Shown here: positions 1 through 7,608 of the stretch, piece by piece
How the letters are laid out: each line of letters starts with the position of its first letter
Numbering within the stretch: the stretch's first letter is position 1
Origin: Levilactobacillus namurensis DSM 19117
GTDB taxonomy: Bacteria > Bacillota > Bacilli > Lactobacillales > Lactobacillaceae
Length of the DNA: 62,328 nucleotides
Assembly: GCF_001434785.1 (NCBI RefSeq)
Contig: NZ_AZDT01000053.1
Span: forward strand, 1-62,328
Direction of reading: 5' to 3'
Notes under the pieces: generated by a model
Told to the model about the DNA's origin: nothing
The model's database searches: none
The model's input: only the letters and a program-made list of their open reading frames with translations
Made by a program: the position numbers and the translations under genes

Positions 1-56
1 GGTAGAGCACCTGACTGTTAATCAGGTTGTCGACGGTTCGAGCCCGCCTGCCGGAG
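1..56 (+). tRNA. tRNA-Asn(GTT), 5' truncated by window edge
   Basis: The anticodon loop carries GTT and the T-loop TTCGAGC is at 37-43. The 3' acceptor strand TGCCGGA ends at 55 with discriminator G. The 5' acceptor and most of the D-arm lie outside the window. The T-stem (32-36 with 44-48) has an A33-C47 mismatch where a T is expected. Confidence 0.93.
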
Positions 57-64
57 CTTTAGAT

Positions 65-155
65 GGAGAGTTGTCCGAGTGGCTGAAGGAGCAGCATTGG
101 AAATGCTGTAAACGGGTACTAACCTGTTTCGAGGGTTCGAATCCCTCACTCTCCG
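65..155 (+). tRNA. tRNA-Ser(GGA)
   Basis: This is a class II tRNA with a long variable arm. The acceptor strands GGAGAGT and ACTCTCC pair, the anticodon is GGA, the T-loop is TTCGAAT and the discriminator is G. It follows tRNA-Asn by 8 nt, so both probably come from one transcript. Confidence 0.95.
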
Positions 156-168
156 TTTCCCAAAGTAT

Positions 169-241
169 GACCCGTTGGTCAAGTGGTTTAAGACACTGCC
201 CTTTCACGGCAGTAACATGGGTTCGAATCCCGTACGGGTCA
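169..241 (+). tRNA. tRNA-Glu(TTC)
   Basis: The acceptor strands GACCCGT and ACGGGTC pair fully. The anticodon loop contains TTC, the T-loop is TTCGAAT and the discriminator is A. Confidence 0.95.
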
Positions 242-251
242 TTGTTATCAT

Positions 252-324
252 GGAGGATTAGCTCAGTTGGGAGAGCGTCTGCCTTACAAGCAGAGGGTCA
301 CAGGTTCGAGCCCTGTATCCTCCA
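252..324 (+). tRNA. tRNA-Val(TAC)
   Basis: The acceptor strands GGAGGAT and ATCCTCC pair. The anticodon is TAC, the T-loop is TTCGAGC and the discriminator is A. Confidence 0.95.
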
Positions 325-351
325 TAAGATAATAGCATAACACTTGATTAT

Positions 352-425
352 GGTCTGTTGGTCCAGTTGGTTAGGACGCCTCCCTGTCACGGAGGAGATC
401 ACGAGTTCGAGTCTCGTACAGACCG
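352..425 (+). tRNA. tRNA-Asp(GTC)
   Basis: The acceptor strands GGTCTGT and ACAGACC pair. The anticodon is GTC, the T-loop is TTCGAGT and the discriminator is G, as expected for Asp. Confidence 0.95.
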
Positions 426-477
426 TGGTTATGTTATTATTAATTTAATACACAACATTACTACATGATGAAATAAT

Positions 478-550
478 GGCTCGGTAGCTCAGTCGGTAGA
501 GCAATGGATTGAAGCTCCATGTGTCGGCGGTTCGATTCCGTCCCGCGCCA
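478..550 (+). tRNA. tRNA-Phe(GAA) with an acceptor-stem mismatch
   Basis: The anticodon loop TTGAAGC carries GAA and the T-loop is TTCGATT. The acceptor strands GGCTCGG (478-484) and CCGCGCC (543-549) pair except at T481-C546, the fourth pair. A single change on either strand would restore pairing. All other stems look sound. Confidence 0.92.
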
Positions 551-555
551 TTTAT

Positions 556-638
556 GGAGGGGTAGCGAAGTCTGGCTAAACGCGGCGGACTGTAAATCCG
601 CTCCTTCGGGTTCGGTGGTTCGAATCCACTCCCCTCCA
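556..638 (+). tRNA. tRNA-Tyr(GTA)
   Basis: This is a class II tRNA with a variable arm closed by CTTCGG. The acceptor strands GGAGGGG and CCCCTCC pair, the anticodon is GTA and the discriminator is A. Confidence 0.95.
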
Positions 639-644
639 TCATAT

Positions 645-715
645 AGGGATATAGTTTAAAGGTAGAACTACGGTCTCCAAAACCGTCGGTGTGGGTTCAA
701 TTCCTACTATCCCTG
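645..715 (+). tRNA. tRNA-Trp(CCA)
   Basis: The acceptor strands AGGGATA and TATCCCT pair. The anticodon is CCA, the T-loop is TTCAATT and the discriminator is G. Confidence 0.95.
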
Positions 716-727
716 TTGTAATGTTAT

Positions 728-801
728 GGCGGTATTGGTGAAGTGGTTAACACACCGGATTGTGGTTCCGGCACGCGTGAGTTCGATTCTCACATACCGC
801 C
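728..801 (+). tRNA. tRNA-His(GTG)
   Basis: The anticodon is GTG. An extra G-1 (728) faces C73 (801), the identity pair for histidine tRNA. The seven-pair acceptor stem is 729-735 with 794-800. Confidence 0.95.
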
Positions 802-855
802 CTAGATTGGGCATACCCCTTAAGGTTGTTCCAGTCAGATTGGATAGACGATTAT

Positions 856-926
<71 letters not shown>

Positions 927-957
927 TTGACTGGGTGTATCCAATCAGATATTTTTT

Positions 958-1042
958 GCCGGAGTGGCGGAATTGGCAGACGCGCTGGACTCAAAATCCA
1001 GTGACCGTTGAGGTCGTGTGGGTTCGAACCCCACCTCCGGTA
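958..1042 (+). tRNA. tRNA-Leu(CAA)
   Basis: This is a class II tRNA. The acceptor strands GCCGGAG and CTCCGGT pair with one G-U, the anticodon is CAA and the T-loop is TTCGAAC. It is the last tRNA of the array. Confidence 0.95.
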
Positions 1043-1066
1043 TCAAGCAACATTATAGTTCGATTT

Positions 1067-1109
1067 AAAAGAGCAGAAACGTTGACATATCAACGTTCCT
1101 GCTCTTTTG
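1067..1109 (+). terminator. Terminator of the tRNA array
   Basis: This is a long hairpin. The outer arms AAAAGAGCAG and CTGCTCTTTT and the inner arms AACGTTGA and TCAACGTT pair, and the 3' arm ends in a T-run. It lies 24 nt after tRNA-Leu. Confidence 0.9.
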
Positions 1110-1450
1110 TTATGCCATCAAATATATATTCATACATATTTTTGTAAAAGTTTGCTACCTTTTATGCTACCTTTTGATTTTGGGGTAGCAAAAGTAGTCT
1201 CACTTTTTAAATCCATTCGCCCGTTAGGGAACAACGGTTTAAACGGCCGTTAATCCCCGTTAGACGATGACTATCGGATTGTAGTAAGGATAGGGGAGAC
1301 CCGTGATGAAGAGCTTAACAGTTCCAGTACCGCTGTTCTCCGGGCATAATTGCCACATAGACGTCGTCGTTTTCTCCAATAAGTGTCTAACAGACAGACT
1401 ACGATGATGGGGACTTCTGATCAAGTTCTGTAATAACACCGGTCTCGCTA
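1110..1450. other. Intergenic stretch, possible integrase-tail relic
   Basis: No gene can be supported here. The motif GCTACC occurs twice (1154-1159 and 1166-1171) and its complement GGTAGC once (1184-1189). Read on the minus strand, about 36 codons stay open to a TGA, with a lysine/glycine/serine-rich end containing two K-G-S triplets. Such tails occur at the end of some phage integrases next to tRNA genes, so this may be a relic of an excised element. The evidence is weak. The rest holds no clear promoter or structure. Confidence 0.25.
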
Positions 1451-1490
1451 AAAAGTCCCACCTGCTAGGTAATCAGCAAGTGGGACTTTT
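1451..1490 (-). terminator. Terminator of the YbjQ-like gene
   Basis: The arms AAAAGTCCCAC and GTGGGACTTTT form a perfect stem. It sits 16 bp beyond the stop codon of the minus-strand gene and gives a T-run on both strands. Confidence 0.85.
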
Positions 1491-1506
1491 AACGGCAACT
1501 AAAACG

Positions 1507-1860
1507 CTACAGCTGCTGTGGTTGAGCGGGATCAGCCTCTACGAACTTAACAGCCGTTCCGTAAGCGGCGACCGACTGCATGTCCGTGCCAATTGATCCG
1601 GAGTCAAACCGCATCATGACCACGGCATCAGCGCCTAACTTCTCCGCGTTCTGTCGGAGACGGTCCACGGCGATGTTCCGGGCCTCATCGAGCATTTTGG
1701 TATAGTCGCGGATCTCACCGCCGACCACGTTCTTCAGTGCCGCACCCATGTTACGTAAGACGTTCTTAGATTGGGTCGTCAGGCCGAAGACTTCGCCAAT
1801 GACTTGGTAATGCTTACCAGGAATCTGTTCTGTAGTGGTGACTAAAATTGGGGTAGCCAT
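1507..1860 (-). CDS. YbjQ/UPF0145 family protein
   Basis: The product is 117 aa and matches the YbjQ family (UPF0145, heavy-metal-binding-like fold). Visible features are an N-terminal strand ending in TTTEQIPG, a central helix with [11 protein letters not shown], the [11 protein letters not shown] strand and a C-terminal AAYGTAVKF. The biochemical role of this family is unknown; members form pentamers. An AAGGAGG site lies 7 nt before the ATG at 1860 and abuts the in-frame ATG at 1866, so the shorter start is preferred. The gene is monocistronic, with its own terminator. A distant paralogue is encoded at 17417-17710. Confidence 0.85.
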   Translation of the reverse strand: MATPILVTTTEQIPGKHYQVIGEVFGLTTQSKNVLRNMGAALKNVVGGEIRDYTKMLDEARNIAVDRLRQNAEKLGADAVVMMRFDSGSIGTDMQSVAAYGTAVKFVEADPAQPQQL

Positions 1861-1972
1861 GTTCATTCCTCCTTGATAGAGCTGTCTCGACTATACCTGA
1901 AAGGGGATTCAGACGCAAGTTGCGTCGCTGGTGGTGGCTAGACCAATATTTGCTATTACCATTATTATAATT

Positions 1973-2005
1973 GGTAAACCAGTTTACAAACCAGCGGTAA
2001 ACCAG
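1973..2005. promoter_or_regulatory. Operator-like triple repeat
   Basis: The heptamer AAACCAG occurs three times, at 1976-1982, 1988-1994 and 1999-2005, spaced 12 and 11 bp. The first lies within a palindrome, GTAAAC-CA-GTTTAC (1974-1987). The site lies between the divergently oriented genes at 1507-1860 and 2209-2856, so it could serve either. No regulator gene is adjacent. Confidence 0.4.
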
Positions 2006-2208
2006 AATGTTTGGTGAACAGGCCGAAATGTTTCTCTGCAAGCGCAATCTTTGCATTTAGGACTTTTAATCACGAACTAGACCACTGATCTCGGCTAGAA
2101 AAGTTAATGGCGTCATCCTGAGATTATGATATGCTATGACCATAACGAGGGAAGCTAGTCATTACCTAAGCTGGTCTCGTTTAAACTTATAAAAAGGAGT
2201 CATCTGCC

Positions 2209-2856
2209 ATGCAAACCCGTTTTGAGTTTGACCGAATGACGACCGAGCCAAGTATTGTTAGCTCCGAAAAACACGGCGCCATTCCTGTGACAGCTACTGA
2301 AAACTTACAAATTCCCCAACTTCCAGCCTTTACGGCCCACCAACGGGCGCTATTAGATCAGTTTTTTGAACTTAACCAACGCTATAAGGACAGTTTGCAT
2401 CAAGCGGAGGAGAGTCTCACCATGTCGTTGACGACTTATCGCCAGAATCGCATGTGCTACGGCGACATTACGGACGTCGCGTGTTTTCGCCGGGAGTTCT
2501 TTGAAACGGTGCACGTGATTTTGAGTTCATCGGTCACGATTGGGTACGAGATGGCCTTTCACGACCAGACGACCCACCGTAAACGCAGCTGGGACCTAGA
2601 CGCGTTGCTTCGGGTCAAACCAGACCAGGTTGCTAATGGGGACCTGGTGGAGACCATCAGCTACCCGCAGGCTAAGCTACGACTGCGGCGGCATTACGTG
2701 GTGCAAAACCAGCATCTGTATTGGCGCACCAATCAAGTGACCCACCACCAGCAGGTCGTTCCGTGGACCGAAGGCTTAATGCTGCTGCAGAAATTTTTGG
2801 AACCCCACTCGATCTGGTTAGCCCATCACTTCCTCAGTGTTCAAGCCTATACCTAA
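2209..2856 (+). CDS. Hypothetical protein, 215 aa
   Basis: I do not recognise this protein. It is soluble, with no signal peptide or membrane segment. The first ~40 residues look unstructured. A helical part follows (about 42-80), then a mixed region with several aromatic residues and a histidine-rich stretch (QVTHHQQVV, near 177-185). The start is well supported by AAAAAGGAGT 9 nt upstream of the ATG. Transcription ends at the hairpin 2862-2894. The triple AAACCAG repeat upstream could control it. Base composition does not stand out from its neighbours. Confidence 0.8.
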   Translation: MQTRFEFDRMTTEPSIVSSEKHGAIPVTATENLQIPQLPAFTAHQRALLDQFFELNQRYKDSLHQAEESLTMSLTTYRQNRMCYGDITDVACFRREFFETVHVILSSSVTIGYEMAFHDQTTHRKRSWDLDALLRVKPDQVANGDLVETISYPQAKLRLRRHYVVQNQHLYWRTNQVTHHQQVVPWTEGLMLLQKFLEPHSIWLAHHFLSVQAYT

Positions 2857-2861
2857 CAAAA

Positions 2862-2894
2862 AATGCGATCATCCCGTTAGTGGATGGTCGCATT
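2862..2894. terminator. Bidirectional terminator between convergent genes
   Basis: The arms AATGCGATCATCC and GGATGGTCGCATT form a 13-bp perfect stem with loop CGTTAGT. An A-run sits on the left, giving a U-tail for minus-strand transcripts. The hairpin touches the stop codon of the minus-strand gene. Confidence 0.8.
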
Positions 2895-3234
2895 AGTGCA
2901 TGGGTGACTGGGTCAACTGAGGGGCGAGTTTAGCACACGTCGTTTTGATTTGACCGCGTTGCAGGTCGGTTGCCGGGACCGTGATCACGTTTTGGTGATC
3001 CCCAGGTGTCAGGCTGGCCTGCCAGATTCGTGTTTCGATAATATAGATGACGTGAGGTGCCACGACTTGATTCCAGTGGTGTTCTGCGGTAACTTGACGG
3101 TTCGGAAGATGCAGGGCTGCCGCCAGTTGGTGACAGAAGTGGTCGATTAACGCCGCGTCTACGATAGCGTTACCGGTGAGGGTGGGTTGATACTTGCCAC
3201 TACGAATATCGCCTACCACTTTAATTTCAGGCAT
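2893..3234 (-). CDS. Hypothetical protein, 113 aa
   Basis: I do not recognise this small soluble protein. It opens with MPEIKVVGDIRSGKYQP and is predicted to be mixed alpha/beta, without signal peptide or membrane segment. A GGAGGA site sits 6 nt before the ATG. It converges on the 215-aa gene and shares its terminator. The next gene upstream on this strand starts at 4039 and ends at 3335, leaving a 100-bp gap, so the two may or may not be co-transcribed. Confidence 0.75.
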   Translation of the reverse strand: MPEIKVVGDIRSGKYQPTLTGNAIVDAALIDHFCHQLAAALHLPNRQVTAEHHWNQVVAPHVIYIIETRIWQASLTPGDHQNVITVPATDLQRGQIKTTCAKLAPQLTQSPMH

Positions 3235-3334
3235 TCAGGTTCCTCCATGTTCAAATAATGCCTTATTTTAGCATAAAAGGCGTCTGTAACAGGCTCGTTT
3301 AGCGGGAGCTTAGCGAAACTTTAACGATTGCTCC

Positions 3335-4039
3335 TTAGCGCAGAATCAAGAAGCCAATCAGGAGTTGTACGATGCCCGCCGTGACCAGCTGGTAGCGCTG
3401 AGTAATATGTTGGTTCAAGAACCAGTAGCCGCTGACCAGGAGAATAGCGAGAACCGTCTTCCAAGTCAGGGGCAACACTAGGATGGTCAGAATTAAGATG
3501 ATGGGGGGGACCAGGGTCCAACGCCAATCCTGCGGGTGAACGTAGTAGGGAGCGAAGAAGTTGCCATAGCTGGCGATGATGGGAATCAATGCGATGAGAA
3601 ATTGGGTGGCGAGATAGTGGTTCCGCAGGAAGAAAAGAATGACGGGAACGCCACACCCGGCAAGAACGCTGAAGACGATCAGGCCGTAGACGGATTGGAG
3701 TCCCAGCCGTGGAATACAGGCCAACACCAAAAAGATACACAGCAGAACGGCGAACAATTGAAGTAAGTGATCGTGGGGAGCAGCTAACAGCCCCAGCGTC
3801 GCAGCCGCCACAACCAAGATGGGACCGATGTGGGACTGGAACTGGCGTCGTAGGATCAAGAAGTAACCGGCGGCGAGCAAAACCCCGTAACCGCCCAAAA
3901 AGCCCTTAGCGGTCCAAGCTAGGGGGTGACCAGTTGCGGCGGTCGAGCCGACCAGCCACCATAAGAGGTTTTGACATAGGGTGAAGAGGACGAGTTGCTG
4001 GACGGTCCGATTTTTTAAAAAGGCCTTGAAAGCGGTCAT
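3335..4039 (-). CDS. Hypothetical multi-pass membrane protein
   Basis: The product is 234 aa and almost entirely hydrophobic, with about seven or eight predicted membrane helices separated by short basic loops (for example RRQ after the third helix). The amphipathic N-terminus reads MTAFKAFLKNRTVQQ. I see no motif that assigns a transporter or enzyme family. The ATG at 4039 has GGAG 9 nt upstream. The longer frame would begin with TTG at 4060 and has no ribosome-binding site. The gene lies divergently from metK. Confidence 0.75.
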   Translation of the reverse strand: MTAFKAFLKNRTVQQLVLFTLCQNLLWWLVGSTAATGHPLAWTAKGFLGGYGVLLAAGYFLILRRQFQSHIGPILVVAAATLGLLAAPHDHLLQLFAVLLCIFLVLACIPRLGLQSVYGLIVFSVLAGCGVPVILFFLRNHYLATQFLIALIPIIASYGNFFAPYYVHPQDWRWTLVPPIILILTILVLPLTWKTVLAILLVSGYWFLNQHITQRYQLVTAGIVQLLIGFLILR

Positions 4040-4135
4040 GGAATCGCTCCATTTCAACAAAGATTAGGTTAACTTTAATCATAGTAATTGTGACCGGTCG
4101 GGTCAACTTATCCGGTGAATTTCTTAGGGGTTTCT

Positions 4136-4164
4136 TTGTCAGTTGCGCGGATTTGTGTTAGACT
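4136..4164 (+). promoter_or_regulatory. Candidate metK promoter
   Basis: A -35 box TTGTCA (4136-4141) is separated by 17 bp from a -10 box TAGACT (4159-4164). This places the transcript start just before the SMK box. Confidence 0.55.
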
Positions 4165-4175
4165 TTTTAAGTTAT

Positions 4176-4286
4176 GAGTCAATTCCCGATAGGATTCACG
4201 TCACAGTGAAGCTGCCTTGTAACCGAACGGTGCTTAAGATTATCGGTCAACTTAGCACCCACCATATCTAGGGGGAATATCCATTG
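4176..4286 (+). promoter_or_regulatory. SMK box (SAM-III) riboswitch of metK
   Basis: The leader carries hallmarks of the translational SAM riboswitch found on metK of Lactobacillales. ATTCCC (4182-4187) complements GGGAAT (4273-4278), which overlaps the Shine-Dalgarno GGGGGA of metK. TTCAC pairs with GTGAA (4195-4199 with 4206-4210). GGTGCT pairs with AGCACC (4229-4234 with 4254-4259). The conserved-looking segment GCCTTGTAACCG spans 4214-4225. When SAM is bound, the Shine-Dalgarno is sequestered and MetK synthesis falls. The family assignment is from memory of the consensus. Confidence 0.85.
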
Positions 4287-5480
4287 CAAGAAAGACATTT
4301 ATTTACTTCAGAATCCGTTTCTGAAGGTCATCCCGATAAGATTGCGGATCAAATCAGTGACGCCATCTTAGACGCGATGTTGGAACAAGATCCAGACTCA
4401 CGGGTGGCTTGTGAGACGTCCGTGACCACGGGGTTAGTGCTGGTCTTTGGTGAAATTTCGACCAAGGCCTACGTTGACATCCAAAAGGTCGTTCGGCAGA
4501 CAATTCGTGAGATTGGGTACACCGATGCCAGCATTGGCTTCGACGGCGATACCTGTGCGGTATTGGTTGCTATCGATGAGCAGTCACCCGACATTGCCCA
4601 AGGGGTTGACGATTCACTGGAAACGCGGGATGGCGACACGGACCCGCTGGACCAGATTGGTGCCGGCGACCAAGGTCTGATGTTTGGGTACGCGGTCGAC
4701 GAAACGCCCGAATACATGCCATTACCAATCACACTGAGTCATGCATTGATGCGTAAGATTGCGAGCTTGCGGAAGTCGGGAACGATTCCGTACCTGCGGC
4801 CAGACGCTAAGGCAGAAGTTACCGTTGAATACGACGACAACGACCAACCTATGCGGGTGGATACGGTGGTCTTAAGTACCCAGCATGATCCAGATGTGAC
4901 GTTAGACCAGATTCGTCAAGACGTGATCGACCAAGTGATCAAGGCCGTGATCCCAGCGAAGTTGTTGGATGACCAGACCAAGTACTTCATCAACCCGACT
5001 GGGCGGTTCGTCATCGGGGGTCCTCAAGGGGATGCCGGTTTGACGGGACGGAAGATCATCGTGGATACCTACGGTGGGGCAGCTCGCCATGGTGGTGGGG
5101 CCTTCTCCGGGAAGGACGCCACTAAGGTGGATCGGTCGGCCAGTTATGCGGCCCGGTACATCGCCAAGAACATTGTCGCTGCGGAATTGGCGAAGAAGTG
5201 TGAAGTTCAGATTGCCTACGCGATTGGGGTCGCCGAACCCGTTTCGGTCTCCATCGATACCTTTGGTACGGGAACGGTCAAGGAAAGCGCCTTGGCAGCT
5301 GCCGTACGGCAACTCTTCGACCTGCGGCCTGCCGGCATCATCCAGATGCTCGACCTGAAGCGGCCCATCTACAAGCAGACGGCGGCCTATGGTCACTTTG
5401 GCCGGACCGACATTGACTTGCCATGGGAACACCTCGACAAGGTCGACGCTTTAAAGGCAGCCTTAAACCAGAACAATTAA
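4284..5480 (+). CDS. metK: S-adenosylmethionine synthetase
   Basis: MetK makes SAM from methionine and ATP in the cytosol, with release of phosphate and diphosphate. The 398-aa product has the normal family length. Visible motifs are [15 protein letters not shown] (14-28), [12 protein letters not shown] (near 127-138), and the glycine-rich [20 protein letters not shown] near 260-282. The start is TTG, placed 8 nt after the GGGGGA Shine-Dalgarno that the SMK box controls, so feedback by its own product is expected. The gene is followed by its own terminator and seems monocistronic. Confidence 0.97.
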   Translation: MQERHLFTSESVSEGHPDKIADQISDAILDAMLEQDPDSRVACETSVTTGLVLVFGEISTKAYVDIQKVVRQTIREIGYTDASIGFDGDTCAVLVAIDEQSPDIAQGVDDSLETRDGDTDPLDQIGAGDQGLMFGYAVDETPEYMPLPITLSHALMRKIASLRKSGTIPYLRPDAKAEVTVEYDDNDQPMRVDTVVLSTQHDPDVTLDQIRQDVIDQVIKAVIPAKLLDDQTKYFINPTGRFVIGGPQGDAGLTGRKIIVDTYGGAARHGGGAFSGKDATKVDRSASYAARYIAKNIVAAELAKKCEVQIAYAIGVAEPVSVSIDTFGTGTVKESALAAAVRQLFDLRPAGIIQMLDLKRPIYKQTAAYGHFGRTDIDLPWEHLDKVDALKAALNQNN

Positions 5481-5494
5481 GTGAACAGATGAAA

Positions 5495-5533
5495 GTCCCG
5501 CCAGTCTGGGTTACGCGACTGGTGGGATTTTTT
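5495..5533 (+). terminator. metK terminator
   Basis: A 12-bp stem (5495-5506 with 5517-5528, two G-U pairs) is followed by a run of six T. Confidence 0.85.
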
Positions 5534-5664
5534 AGGTTCGGGTGGCTTGAGATTTAGACTGAAATCTTGGATAATAGCGCTAATACAGTAAATTTTTTGG
5601 GGAACAGCAGTGGGCTGTTTAAAAACGTTGAGTGGTTGGGCCGACGGTAGGAGGATTTTAAAGC

Positions 5665-7146
5665 ATGAGTAAGCAACAAACTAACGTGAAGGTCGTGACG
5701 GGGGCCGTCTTCGTCGCCACGTTCATGTCGGCCATTGAAGGGACCATCGTCTCGACGGCCATGCCCACCATCGTGGGTGACCTGCACGGGGTCGCGTTGA
5801 TGAACTGGGTCTTTTCGATTTTCTTGTTGACCAATGCCCTGGCAACGCCCATCTACGGTAAGTTAGCGGATACGGTCGGGCGCAAGTCCGTCTTTTTGGT
5901 GGGCCTCTTGATCTTCGTGGTGGGGTCCACGCTATCCGGTCTGTCGCACAGCATGGAGACCCTGATTGCGTGGCGCGCCCTGCAGGGGATTGGTGCCGGT
6001 GCCATTATGCCGGTGTCCTTCACCATCTTAGCGGACATCTACCCCGTTGAGCAACGCGCTCGGGTCATGGGGTTGAACGGGTCTGCCTGGGGGATTGCGG
6101 CCGTGGTCGCCCCGTTGTTAGGGGGCTTCATTGTGGACCAGCTGAGTTGGCATTGGATCTTCTTTATCAACATTCCCATCGGGATTATCACCATGCTGCT
6201 GATCTGGTTCTTCTTGAACGAAGTGACCGAGCGAAAGCACTTTACCATGGATTGGTGGGGCAGCTTCTGGTTGTCGATTGGTCTACTGGCGTTGATGTTG
6301 ACGTTCCAACTCTTAGGGGATGGCCAACTGGGCTTCGGCTGGGTTCTAGTGGGCTTGGTGGTCACGATTGCGGCCTTTTGGGCGTTTATCCGTCAGGAAA
6401 AGCGGTCCCAGGACCCTCTGATTCCGTTGACCCTGTTTAAAGACCGGACCTTTGTGGTACAGAATCTCATTGCCGCGTTGGTCAGCGGGTTCATTATGGG
6501 CTTTGAAGTTTACCTGCCGACCTGGACGCAGGGGTTGTTAGGGTTGCTGGCGTCCCAAGCCGGGTTTGCCATCACGCCCAGTTCGTTGATGTGGATTGTG
6601 GGGTCGTTTATTGCGGGTAAGTTGATGTTAAAACATTCGCCGTACCAGATTATTAACCTGAGTCTGACCATCATCTTGGTTGGGGCCGTCACTATGGCTC
6701 TCTTACCAGCCTCGGCACCTTTCTGGAGTTTCTTCGTGATTGCGGCCGTCTGTGGGACCGGTTTTGGGATCACCATTACCACCACTACGGTTACGGTCCA
6801 GAGTGCCGTCCCAGTGGATGAGGTGGGGGTCGCCACCTCATTTAACACCTTATCGCGAACTCTAGGCCAGACCATTATGGTTTCCTTGTTGGGAATCATC
6901 ATGAATGTGGCGATGACCCGGGGTGTTGCCAGTCATCCGGGAACGTCGATGGCCATGATGAACCAACTGATCAATCCCCAGACGGCTAAGCAGTTATCGG
7001 CTCAGCTGTTACCGACGTTGCACGGCATCCTGTACCAGGGGCTTCACGCCATCTTTATCGCGGGTGCCTTACTGATCGTGGTGTCTTACTTGGTCAACTT
7101 CTTGGACCGGCGGAGTACCCGGTCGGTTACGGGTCATCAGGGGTAA
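5665..7146 (+). CDS. MFS drug-type exporter (DHA2, 14 TM)
   Basis: The product is 493 aa with about 14 membrane helices, typical of the EmrB/QacA drug:H+ antiporter group (DHA2). Motif A, GKLADTVGRKSVFL, is at 65-78 between helices 2 and 3. A proline/glycine-rich antiporter motif C region, with VVAPLLGGFIVDQ, is near 145-157 in helix 5. An acidic residue lies in helix 1 (SAIEGTIVST). It likely exports amphiphilic compounds, but the substrate cannot be read from sequence. AGGAGG lies 11 nt upstream of the ATG. No regulator gene is adjacent. Confidence 0.9.
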   Translation: MSKQQTNVKVVTGAVFVATFMSAIEGTIVSTAMPTIVGDLHGVALMNWVFSIFLLTNALATPIYGKLADTVGRKSVFLVGLLIFVVGSTLSGLSHSMETLIAWRALQGIGAGAIMPVSFTILADIYPVEQRARVMGLNGSAWGIAAVVAPLLGGFIVDQLSWHWIFFINIPIGIITMLLIWFFLNEVTERKHFTMDWWGSFWLSIGLLALMLTFQLLGDGQLGFGWVLVGLVVTIAAFWAFIRQEKRSQDPLIPLTLFKDRTFVVQNLIAALVSGFIMGFEVYLPTWTQGLLGLLASQAGFAITPSSLMWIVGSFIAGKLMLKHSPYQIINLSLTIILVGAVTMALLPASAPFWSFFVIAAVCGTGFGITITTTTVTVQSAVPVDEVGVATSFNTLSRTLGQTIMVSLLGIIMNVAMTRGVASHPGTSMAMMNQLINPQTAKQLSAQLLPTLHGILYQGLHAIFIAGALLIVVSYLVNFLDRRSTRSVTGHQG

Positions 7147-7213
7147 TTGCTCCCGTTCGCGGTACATTTACGGTATAATTAAGAGGTAATTAGACGCGAG
7201 TGGAGGCGAGAAA

Positions 7214-7537
7214 ATGTTTGAAAGTCATCATGCGCGATATGCAAGTTATGGCACCGTGGCGGTTCTGCCAGGCGACATGATTGATGCCGTTTGGGAGATC
7301 ATTGACGATGATCTGCAGGGGGTCTTTCCCTTGGAGAACTTATTAACGTTTAGGCTCCACAACAATCAAGGCCAGACGACGTTCGAGTACGTCCAGACCG
7401 ATAATGAGGATGCGAGTCTGGGCGCTGCCTTTGACACGAACTTTGCATACTCCGGTAATTTACCTAAGACGGTCCTCGCCTACGACGACGGCGATAGTCA
7501 GATTATTATTCTCCCGTCTGAGACGGCCGGCCATTAA
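7214..7537 (+). CDS. DUF960-like protein
   Basis: The product is 107 aa, acidic and soluble. It resembles the DUF960 family of Firmicutes, with an N-terminal RYASYGTVAVLPGDMIDAVW, a PLENLLTF segment, and the terminal block VLAYDDGDSQIIILPSE. The function of this family is unknown. GGAGGCGA precedes the ATG by 5 nt, and a TATAAT lies at 7174-7179. The gene ends at a bidirectional terminator shared with the convergent kinase gene. Confidence 0.7.
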   Translation: MFESHHARYASYGTVAVLPGDMIDAVWEIIDDDLQGVFPLENLLTFRLHNNQGQTTFEYVQTDNEDASLGAAFDTNFAYSGNLPKTVLAYDDGDSQIIILPSETAGH

Positions 7538-7548
7538 CGGGCAATTCA

Positions 7549-7592
7549 AAAGCGACACATGAGGTCAGTTGACCCCGTGTGTCGCTTTTTTG
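7549..7592. terminator. Bidirectional terminator
   Basis: The arms AGCGACACA (7551-7559) and TGTGTCGCT (7578-7586) pair, with an inner GAGGTCA/TGACCCC extension and T-runs on both strands. It serves the convergent genes at 7214-7537 and 7609-8253. Confidence 0.85.
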
Positions 7593-7608
7593 ATGGCTAT
7601 TTTGTTCT

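Noticed and set aside
1814-2056. Minus-strand 80-codon frame upstream of the YbjQ gene
   Set aside because: It overlaps the start of the YbjQ-like gene and the operator-like repeats, and lacks a ribosome-binding site and recognisable protein features.
3321-3740. 139-codon minus-strand frame inside the multi-pass membrane protein gene
   Set aside because: It is a shadow of the hydrophobic protein in another frame; Arg/His/Ser-rich composition is typical of out-of-frame GC-rich DNA.
4902-5432. 176-codon antisense frame within metK
   Set aside because: It lies wholly antisense to a clear metK, with no start signals.
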